Below are positions 7,226 to 12,684 of a DNA stretch of 12,684 nt, piece after piece. The position numbers were made by a program, and so were the translations under genes. How positions within the stretch are numbered: position 1 is the stretch's first letter; the number at the start of each line of letters is the position of its first letter. This stretch comes from Planctomycetaceae bacterium (GTDB lineage Bacteria; Planctomycetota; Planctomycetia; Pirellulales; UBA1268). The notes beneath the pieces are model-generated. The model had not been told where the DNA came from, did no database searches, and saw only the letters and a list, made by a program, of their open reading frames with translations. The stretch is taken from assembly GCA_018694455.1 (NCBI GenBank), contig JABHNP010000212.1, positions 1 to 12,684 of the forward strand, in the 5' to 3' direction.

Positions 7226-7720
7226 CTAATATGCAGGGTAAACAGCAGCTCCAACCGGACGATAGCGGCCAAAGAGGCCTCTTCGGTAGTAAGGTACCGC
7301 ATAGGTAGCCGGAGCATAATAAGCAGTTGTAGGCGCGTAATACGCACTTGTCGGAGCGTAGTAAGCCGACCTTGGGGCGTAGTACGTCGTGGTTGGTGCG
7401 TAATAAGCCGTGGTTGCAGCAGGGGCATAAGCAGCGGGAGCGTAATATGCGGTTGTTGCTGGAGCATAGTAATTCGTTACTGCCACTGAACTTGCTGGAA
7501 CTGCCGCTGCAACAGGAGGGGAGTATGCAGTCACATTCGAATACGTGCCAGAAGGCATGTATCTACCGGCATAGGGAGCCGGTTGGGCAACCACAGGCGA
7601 GTAGTAGACAACTTGTTGTGAGAATGCCGAAGAGGCACACGAAAAACTTGCCACGAATGTGAGTAGCACGATGGAAATTCGTTGCGTGGCTCTTGGTGAA
7701 AGTTTTTTGGTCTCTTGCAT
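7226..7720 (-). CDS. Secreted YYAP-repeat protein
   Basis: A 164-residue protein of unknown function. A basic start (KK at 5-6, R10, R14) followed by the hydrophobic stretch ISIVLLTFVASF (15-26) gives a probable signal peptide, cut near residue 34 (AFS before QQ). The mature part is dominated by Tyr, Ala, Pro and Thr: an irregular VVYYSP/YSPP segment (37-70), then seven YYAP units between residues 83 and 140, mostly AYYAP spaced by two or more small residues. A short basic cap, YRRGLFGRYRP (145-155), and YPAY end the protein. Similar Tyr/Pro-rich secreted proteins are common in planctomycetes and may belong to the cell surface, but no function is established. The ATG has GGAG eight bases upstream, a good ribosome binding site by the standards of this window. 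It runs in the same direction as the carotenoid operon, with 146 bases and a promoter between them. Confidence 0.8.
   Translation of the reverse strand: MQETKKLSPRATQRISIVLLTFVASFSCASSAFSQQVVYYSPVVAQPAPYAGRYMPSGTYSNVTAYSPPVAAAVPASSVAVTNYYAPATTAYYAPAAYAPAATTAYYAPTTTYYAPRSAYYAPTSAYYAPTTAYYAPATYAVPYYRRGLFGRYRPVGAAVYPAY
7301..7474 (-). repeat. In-gene tandem repeat encoding YYAP units
   Basis: Seven imperfect copies of a short unit, on the plus strand roughly GGAGCGTAATAAGC or GGCGTAGTACGTC, each encoding (A/T/N)YYAP on the minus strand. They are spaced by multiples of three. The longest gap contains a degenerate AAYAP unit. The copies differ at third codon positions, so the protein repeat has been kept while the DNA diverged. 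Confidence 0.75.
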
Positions 7721-7822
7721 CTTGGCAGCTCCAATGGCGTGTACGTGACTCTGAATACCCCTAAGAATACGCTAGAGGTTGCTTGGTTCGCAAACGGGCG
7801 GTAAAGTTCCCGCTGTCGGTTA

Positions 7823-7841
7823 GGTTTACCTCGAATAAACC
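7823..7841. repeat. Inverted repeat in divergent control region
   Basis: GGTTTA (7823-7828) and TAAACC (7836-7841) form a six-base inverted repeat around seven bases. It lies in the 211-base gap between the divergent YYAP-repeat gene and the MFS-acyltransferase fusion, so it could act on either. The arms are short and chance cannot be excluded. Confidence 0.3.
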
Positions 7842-7865
7842 CGCCGTCAATCATCGCGGTTAAAA

Positions 7866-7888
7866 CTTGATAATAAGCGGGTATCAAG
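7866..7888. promoter_or_regulatory. Putative operator: CTTGATA-N9-TATCAAG
   Basis: A perfect seven-base inverted repeat, CTTGATA (7866-7872) and TATCAAG (7882-7888), with a nine-base spacer. It is centred about 55 bases before the GTG of the MFS-acyltransferase fusion. The centre-to-centre spacing of 16 bases is compatible with a dimeric repressor site. GATAAT (7869-7874), which resembles a -10 box, overlaps the left arm, but no good -35 box was found. A weak RNA hairpin is the alternative. Confidence 0.4.
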
Positions 7889-7931
7889 GGATTTTGAAAA
7901 GCTGCTTACTGCCCCATGGTGGGATTCTGAC

Positions 7932-10667
7932 GTGAAAAAATCCCTCTCCGAGCGTCAGCCACCTGATTCGACAGCTGGTTTTGCCTCGCTTCTGGCAGTT
8001 CGGTCGCTCACGGTGCTGAACGATAATATGGCAAGGTGGATCGTGATTGGCCTTGGCAAGCGGGCGGCTGCATCAGTCGGTACAGCGCCGGCCGCCGTTT
8101 TAGCAATCGGAACGGCTGTGTATGTTGTGCCGTTCGTGCTTTTTGCGTGGCTTGCAGGCTGGCTGGCAGACAGGTATCCGAAGCGGTCGATTGTTATTCG
8201 GTGGAAGTTTGCAGAAGTGCTCATAGGTATTCTTGCAGGTATTGCAATTGCGTGGGGTGCCGGTTCCGGAGTTGTGCTAGGAGGCATCCCTTTGGGGCTG
8301 TGGCTGCTCCTTGGTGTGGTCGGACTTTTTGGTCTGCAAACAACATTACTAAACCCAAGCCTGCTCGGAACAATTCCTGAAACAGTTCCAACGGCGAAGC
8401 TGTCCTCAGCAAACGGAATTTTTGCCCTTGTCTCGTTAGCTGCAACGCTTGCAGGTATGGCAGCAGGAAATTGGTTGGCCGATCTAACCTGGCTGACCCC
8501 ACAACTCGATCTTGATCGTCCGTTGCCGATGTGGCTAAATGGTATTCCACGAGGTTTTGCGGTGCCTGCTGCGATAGCCCTTTTCTCTGTGGCAACCCTT
8601 GGCTGGGTCCTTTCGCTTCGGTTGCCAAATGTACCGGCTGCTGATGCAAAGGCATTGTTTCCTCGAAACGGAATTTCTAAAACAGTAGAAGATCTTCGTG
8701 CTCTTTGTGTGTCTCGTCGGCTTATTGGCGCAGCGGCTGGGATTGTTTTCTTTTGGGGGATCGCGGCAGTTGCCCAGCTCAACGTCGATCAATATGCGTT
8801 TGAATCTGGGGCAACTTCACAGAGTCAGGTGACGCCACTTCTCTTGGCACTCGTGATTGGTATAGGGGGTGGTAGCCTGCTCGCGGGACGGCTCTCAGGT
8901 CAAGGAATTGATGCGGACTCTAACGTGAACCTTGGGATCGTCCCAGTTGGTGGAATGATCATGTCAATTGCATGTCTCGCACTGGCATTTTCAAGGCAAG
9001 ATATTTTTCAGCCAGACGCGTCGCTTTCAGTCGGTATGGTATCGGCCGCATGGTGGCTTTTTCTTCTCGGTGTCGGAGCCGGAATGTTTGACGTTCCTCT
9101 TGAGGCATATCTTCAGGAACAAAGTCCCCCAGCGAGATTGGGGGCAACGTTAGCATCGACGAACTTGTTGGTTTTTACAGGGATGCTGATCTCATCCATG
9201 GGCTATTACGTATTACGGATGCCTGTTGGTGCTGAGGAACTGGCGGAGCCACTGTTTTCTGCACGCGGTATCTTTTTGATTTTTTCACTATGTGCGGGGG
9301 TCGCAACAGTGACCGCGATATTTTCAGCCCCCCGCTCTTCCCTGCGGCTGTTTGTGGATTGGTTGATCAAAATTCTCTATCGGTTTCGCATTGTTGGAAA
9401 TCAGAGGCTCCCGGTGCATGGACCAGCCGTTATTGTTGGAAACCATGTATCGTGGCTCGATGGGTTTTTGGTAGTTCTCGCATCACACAGGCCAGTACGA
9501 ATGGTTGTGTATGGCCCGAACATCAAGGGTCAGTTTCTGAAACGACTTGCTGCGCAGTGGCGATTCATCCTTTTTGATCCGCATCCAAAATCAATTGCAC
9601 GGGCTCTTCATGAAATCGAAAGTGGGCTCGCGAACGGAGATTTCATTGGAATTTTCTGTGAGGGTGGAATCTCCCGGACGGGTCAGTTGCTCGGTTTCAA
9701 ACGTGGGCTTGAGCGCATTCTGAAGCGGGTTGATGCTCCTGCAGTGCCGTTGGCTATCGATGGGCTTTGGGGCAGCATTTTTTCGTTTTCCGAAGGCAGG
9801 TTTTTTACAAAATGGCCGTATCCATTCAGGCGTTGCATTACGATGTGGTTTGGTCCACTTGTTGCCAACGGGCAGAGCCCGGCCGTTATTCGTCTTGCAC
9901 TGCAAGAGACGGCGGCGAGGGCAGTTTTTGATAGATTCAGAAGGAACACAGGACATGATCGAACTGATGCCGCCACCGCCGAAGCATTTAGTGCCTGCTG
10001 TGTGTTGAGGCGATCTGATCGTCTGCTTGTGTCACTCAAGGAAGGTGACCCGCTTTGCCATGTGTTTGCTGACAGACGATCGCATCGACTGTCTGTTTCA
10101 GTCGATGCTTGTAAGGAAAAAGTGTCGGCTGAAGAATTCATCCAGTTGTTCCAGCGTCGTCGAGTGACAGTGTGGTTAGCAAAGCACGAACAGCTAGATG
10201 ACATGCTAGCCTTTGTCCGGAGCGAACCAGATAGGCCTATCGTTGTGCCTGAAGTTATCGTGATACCTGTTCGCTCGGCTCTTGAGTTTGAGCAGCTTGC
10301 TAACACCCTGTCGCAATTTGAGTCTGTATTTGAGGTGACACCTGTTGTTGCCTACGCACCACCAGATTGTGGTCTTGTTGCAATGAATACGCCCCCGTCG
10401 AGGTCACAAAGCCAGGAGAAAACATACTCCCCTGATTCAGTCGGAAGAGTGGTAAACGGTGCGGTGGTCTGGCCTCGTGCGTCACTGAGAAGGCTGGCAG
10501 CTGCTGAGCCGCTTGCCGGAGAGGCTTTTGAGTCTGATGCTGATAGCAGTCTGCTTGTTTCCGCAATGTGCAAAGGCAACGAAGGAATTGGCTGGAAAAT
10601 GCTGTCAGAGCAGTTCGATGTCGATGACAACGGATTCCTGAGACTCCGCTTGGACCGTGAGGAATAA
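7932..10667 (+). CDS. MFS transporter - PlsC acyltransferase fusion with degenerate AMP-ligase tail
   Basis: A 911-residue inner-membrane protein in three parts. Residues 15-465 are an MFS transporter like LplT, with LNDNMARW (29-36), the loop DRYPKR (80-85) and about a dozen hydrophobic segments. Residues 475-670 are a PlsC acyltransferase: NHVSWLD (504-510, with H505 and D510), FCEGGISRTG (575-584) and VPLAID (605-610), all intact. Residues 680-911 align by eye with part of an acyl-ACP/CoA ligase. YAPPDCGLVAMNTP stands where Aas has YGxTE...VNTP, then SVGRVVNG (836-843) and FDVDDNGFLRLRL (895-907) where ligases have a TGD...DEDGF-type block. The ATP-binding P-loop, the TE pair and the C-terminal lid with its lysine are missing. 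The likely role is lysophospholipid flipping and re-acylation using preformed acyl donors. The GTG start has only a weak GGTGGG upstream, but the N-terminal segment it includes is needed for the first MFS helix. Confidence 0.9.
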   Translation: MKKSLSERQPPDSTAGFASLLAVRSLTVLNDNMARWIVIGLGKRAAASVGTAPAAVLAIGTAVYVVPFVLFAWLAGWLADRYPKRSIVIRWKFAEVLIGILAGIAIAWGAGSGVVLGGIPLGLWLLLGVVGLFGLQTTLLNPSLLGTIPETVPTAKLSSANGIFALVSLAATLAGMAAGNWLADLTWLTPQLDLDRPLPMWLNGIPRGFAVPAAIALFSVATLGWVLSLRLPNVPAADAKALFPRNGISKTVEDLRALCVSRRLIGAAAGIVFFWGIAAVAQLNVDQYAFESGATSQSQVTPLLLALVIGIGGGSLLAGRLSGQGIDADSNVNLGIVPVGGMIMSIACLALAFSRQDIFQPDASLSVGMVSAAWWLFLLGVGAGMFDVPLEAYLQEQSPPARLGATLASTNLLVFTGMLISSMGYYVLRMPVGAEELAEPLFSARGIFLIFSLCAGVATVTAIFSAPRSSLRLFVDWLIKILYRFRIVGNQRLPVHGPAVIVGNHVSWLDGFLVVLASHRPVRMVVYGPNIKGQFLKRLAAQWRFILFDPHPKSIARALHEIESGLANGDFIGIFCEGGISRTGQLLGFKRGLERILKRVDAPAVPLAIDGLWGSIFSFSEGRFFTKWPYPFRRCITMWFGPLVANGQSPAVIRLALQETAARAVFDRFRRNTGHDRTDAATAEAFSACCVLRRSDRLLVSLKEGDPLCHVFADRRSHRLSVSVDACKEKVSAEEFIQLFQRRRVTVWLAKHEQLDDMLAFVRSEPDRPIVVPEVIVIPVRSALEFEQLANTLSQFESVFEVTPVVAYAPPDCGLVAMNTPPSRSQSQEKTYSPDSVGRVVNGAVVWPRASLRRLAAAEPLAGEAFESDADSSLLVSAMCKGNEGIGWKMLSEQFDVDDNGFLRLRLDREE

Positions 10668-10678
10668 CGGTGTATTGT
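10650..10678 (+). promoter_or_regulatory. Possible promoter for tRNA-Arg
   Basis: TTGGAC (10650-10655), a 17-base spacer and TATTGT (10673-10678) end 14 bases before the mature tRNA 5' end. The -35 part lies in the last codons of the upstream gene and the -10 part just after its stop. The hexamers match consensus only moderately (three and four of six), so read-through from upstream is an alternative. Confidence 0.3.
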
Positions 10679-10692
10679 TGTACGGAGAAACT

Positions 10693-10766
<74 letters not shown>

Positions 10767-10777
10767 CTTCAATTATT

Positions 10778-10816
10778 GAAGGCCATCGGAGTCTACTCCG
10801 ATGGCCTTCTTTTGTT
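10778..10816 (+). terminator. Intrinsic terminator after tRNA-Arg
   Basis: A perfect 14-base stem, GAAGGCCATCGGAG (10778-10791) and CTCCGATGGCCTTC (10796-10809), with loop TCTA, followed by TTTTGTT. It starts 12 bases after the tRNA. It would end the tRNA transcript, and any read-through from the upstream fusion gene, before the sulfatase gene. Confidence 0.9.
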
Positions 10817-10852
10817 CTGACAATGTCGTGAATGTTCCAGGGTGCGGACTCA

Positions 10853-12307
10853 ATGAAAAAAATACTTACGGTAATACTGGTGGCACTGGGAAGTATGAGC
10901 GGTGCCGCTGCTGACACTCCACCTAATGTGATCTACATCCTGGCAGATGACCTCGGTTATGGTGATTTGAGCTGTTACGGCCAGACGCATTTCCAGACGC
11001 CGAATATTGATGCCTTGGCGAAGCAAGGTATGAAATTTACGCAGCACTATTCAGGTAGCACCGTTTGTGCTCCTTCGCGTTGTGCGTTACTTACTGGAAA
11101 ACACATCGGCCATGCGGTGGTGCGTGGTAATTCCGAATTAATGCCAGAAGGCCAGCAGCCAATGCCGGCCGACACGGTCACCATAGCGCACGTCTTACGG
11201 AAGGCAGGCTACACAACAGGGCTGTTTGGCAAGTGGGGCCTGGGCGCCCCGGGTAGCGTCAGCGAGCCACTCAAGATGGGGTTTGATCGTTTCTACGGCT
11301 ATAACTGCCAGCGGCAAGCGCACCATTACTACCCGTACTTTTTATGGAGCGATACCCATCGCGACATGTTATGGGGCAACTTTGGCACGGAGACACAGGA
11401 GTACGCGCCAGACCTGATTCAGGACCAGGCTCTCGAGTTTATTAAAGCAAACAAAGGGACACCATTTTTTTGCTACTACGCCATGGTTCAGCCACATGCT
11501 GAAATGTTTGCGCCGGAAGAAAAAATTGCGAAGTACCGTGGCAAATTCTTGCCGGAACGTTCGTACAAAGGCGTCGACTCGGGGCCGAATTATCGCAAGT
11601 TTCCGTATGGTTCGCAGCCCGAGGCGCACGCCGCTTTCGCTGCGATGGTTGAGGTGATGGACGATGACGTTGGTGAGCTTGTCGCCACAGTCAAAGAGCT
11701 GGGAATTGCCAACAACACGCTGATCATGTTCACTTCTGACAACGGCCCACACCAAGAAGGAGGGCATGATCCAGCCTACTTTAACTCAAACGGTTCCCAA
11801 CGCGGATTCAAACGTGACCTCTATGAAGGGGGGATTCACGTGCCGATGATTGCAGCGTGGCCAGGCCATATTCCAGCGGGAACACAAACTGACCATCTTT
11901 CAGCGTTCTGGGATGTCCTGCCAACAGTTGCCGAGCTCGCCAGTCAGCCGGTTCCCGACGCAATTGACGGCGTCTCGTTTGTGCCAACACTGCTCGGTAA
12001 GCAAGGGCAGGCAGAGCACGAGTATCTCTACTGGGAGTTCCATGAAAAGAAAGGCCGCGTTGCACTACGGCAGGGTCAATGGAAAGCAGTACGTTACGAC
12101 GTTGCTGTCGACCCGGACTCACCTTTGGAACTCTTCGACCTGTCAGTTGACCCGGGCGAAACGGTGAATGTTGCTGACCAGCATCCTGAGGTCGTGGCAA
12201 AGATGAATGCGCAGATTAAAAGTGCACGGACTGCTTCCAAGTTGCCTAAATTCAATTTCCCGCTCGTCCGTAAAGGGGGAAGTGGCGGAGGTTCACAAAA
12301 AAAGTAG
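10853..12307 (+). CDS. Secreted S1-family sulfatase
   Basis: Formylglycine-dependent sulfatase of 484 residues from the chosen ATG. An ATG 21 bases earlier (10832) adds MFQGADS. The later start is preferred because MKKILTVILVALG gives a clean signal peptide, cut near GAAA before DTPP, pointing to export. Numbered from the chosen start, calcium ligands D32-D33 lie in ADDLGYGD and D296-N297 in TSDNG. C72 of CAPSRCALLTG is the cysteine converted to formylglycine, GKWGLG (126-131) and PH (214-215) supply the catalytic lysine and histidine, and FKRDLYEGG is at 319-327. The set is complete, so the enzyme should be active if a formylglycine-generating enzyme is present. It probably removes sulfate esters from algal or other polysaccharides in the periplasm; the substrate cannot be deduced. 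The C-terminus ends in a short Gly/Ser run, GGSGGGSQKK. The gene stands alone after the tRNA terminator, and no clear promoter was seen in the 36-base gap. Confidence 0.93.
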   Translation: MKKILTVILVALGSMSGAAADTPPNVIYILADDLGYGDLSCYGQTHFQTPNIDALAKQGMKFTQHYSGSTVCAPSRCALLTGKHIGHAVVRGNSELMPEGQQPMPADTVTIAHVLRKAGYTTGLFGKWGLGAPGSVSEPLKMGFDRFYGYNCQRQAHHYYPYFLWSDTHRDMLWGNFGTETQEYAPDLIQDQALEFIKANKGTPFFCYYAMVQPHAEMFAPEEKIAKYRGKFLPERSYKGVDSGPNYRKFPYGSQPEAHAAFAAMVEVMDDDVGELVATVKELGIANNTLIMFTSDNGPHQEGGHDPAYFNSNGSQRGFKRDLYEGGIHVPMIAAWPGHIPAGTQTDHLSAFWDVLPTVAELASQPVPDAIDGVSFVPTLLGKQGQAEHEYLYWEFHEKKGRVALRQGQWKAVRYDVAVDPDSPLELFDLSVDPGETVNVADQHPEVVAKMNAQIKSARTASKLPKFNFPLVRKGGSGGGSQKK

Positions 12308-12321
12308 GAGCGAGTCACGGC

Positions 12322-12597
12322 TTGGAGAATTTCGTCAACGGAAACTACGCACCGAGCCAAGACGAATGGAGCCTCATCGATATCGCAGCCGACGCGGTTC
12401 ACAAACAACAAGAAAGAGCTGCCTTCATGCGAGCTTTGCTCGAGCGGTCTCTCGCTGGCACATGCGGGGCGAAGAATCCGGTGGGGATGGAGCCATTGGT
12501 CCTGCTCTCTGTCCCAGTCATTGCTTGGGATAGAGTAGTCTTTGAGAAACGGGAGTTCAGTCATATTTCTGTAACAGACGTGGTGCAAGGGAAATGA
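12322..12597 (+). CDS. Small hypothetical ORF after the sulfatase
   Basis: A 91-codon reading frame with a TTG start. AGGAG (12306-12310), overlapping the sulfatase stop, lies 11 bases upstream, which is somewhat far. The first half reads like a soluble helical protein (SQDEWSLIDIAADAV, then QQERAAFMRALLERSL) with C-ending codons typical of coding sequence. The second half (PLVLLSVPVIAW) is hydrophobic and less convincing. No family was recognised, and no signal peptide or catalytic motif was seen. A minus-strand frame overlaps this region and runs into the sulfatase; it is less likely because it covers a certain gene. Presence as a gene is uncertain. Confidence 0.3.
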   Translation: MENFVNGNYAPSQDEWSLIDIAADAVHKQQERAAFMRALLERSLAGTCGAKNPVGMEPLVLLSVPVIAWDRVVFEKREFSHISVTDVVQGK

Positions 12598-12684
12598 TCC
12601 ACCCAGCAGCATCTCGTGAATACTGTGACAGAACCAGTGAATGTTGTGGCAGTTTATGTGGCAATCAGAGTGGAAGTGACTAAC
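12598..12684 (+). other. Window edge, possible start of another ORF
   Basis: From GTG 12616 the frame stays open for 23 codons to the last base of the window, beginning MNTVTEPVNVV. It is rich in GTG codons and has no ribosome binding site. It is too short to judge. Including the small ORF before it, the 377 bases after the sulfatase contain no securely identified gene and no terminator hairpin. Confidence 0.2.

Noticed and set aside
7301..7474. Regularly spaced repeats that might suggest a CRISPR array
   Set aside because: Units are short, imperfect, in frame and encode YYAP; there are no spacers of constant length and no cas genes.
7955..8782. A 275-codon minus-strand open frame opposite the MFS domain
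   Set aside because: It is antisense to a well-supported membrane domain. Its Ser/Ala/Pro/Arg-rich composition is what complementing hydrophobic codons gives, and it shows no motif.
9683..10306. A 207-codon minus-strand open frame opposite the PlsC and ligase-like parts
   Set aside because: It is a low-complexity Ser/Arg-rich shadow of a certain gene, with no recognised domain.

Overview
The window looks like a chromosomal segment from a marine-type planctomycete (Planctomycetota, possibly Pirellulales). This is an inference from gene content: a C30-type carotenoid gene set, a secreted Tyr-Tyr-Ala-Pro repeat protein of a kind common in that phylum, a signal-peptide-bearing sulfatase, an MFS-acyltransferase fusion, and weak or absent Shine-Dalgarno sites at most starts. 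Base composition is moderate (about half G+C by eye). No mobile element, phage gene, CRISPR array or toxin-antitoxin pair was seen.

Layout. (1) 2-1689, plus strand: purE (5' end cut by the window edge) and purK, the two-enzyme AIR carboxylation step of purine synthesis. (2) 1737-7079, minus strand: a four-gene carotenoid operon read crtN-like desaturase, crtP-like oxygenase/desaturase, PlsC-fold acyltransferase, crtQ-like glycosyltransferase. The last three genes overlap end to end. A good sigma70-type promoter and a 5'-leader hairpin lie before crtN. (3) 7226-7720, minus strand: a small secreted protein with seven YYAP repeats. (4) 7721-7931: a divergent control region with two inverted repeats. 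(5) 7932-10667, plus strand: a 911-residue fusion of an LplT-like MFS transporter, a PlsC acyltransferase, and what reads as a shrunken, catalytically dead acyl-ACP/CoA ligase domain. (6) 10693-10766: tRNA-Arg(ACG) with its own terminator. (7) 10853-12307: a secreted S1-type sulfatase. (8) 12308-12684: a weakly supported small ORF and the window edge.

How the genes work together. By analogy with staphyloxanthin synthesis (CrtN, CrtP, CrtQ, CrtO), the operon would desaturate a C30 backbone, oxidise its end to an aldehyde or acid, attach a sugar, and esterify that sugar with a fatty acid, giving a membrane-anchored glycosyl carotenoid ester. The backbone synthase (CrtM, or HpnCDE for the squalene route known in planctomycetes) and an aldehyde dehydrogenase are not in the window, so the operon covers only the desaturation and tailoring steps. 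The acyltransferase is of the PlsC/LPLAT fold, not the small CrtO membrane protein of Staphylococcus. The divergent MFS-PlsC fusion probably handles lysophospholipid uptake and re-acylation; a link to the pigment pathway is only positional.

The most notable observations are the degenerate ligase domain at the end of the 911-residue fusion, a tail motif shared by the two carotenoid desaturases outside the catalytic fold, and the promoter-leader architecture of the pigment operon. I found no clear evidence for an entirely new biological system.
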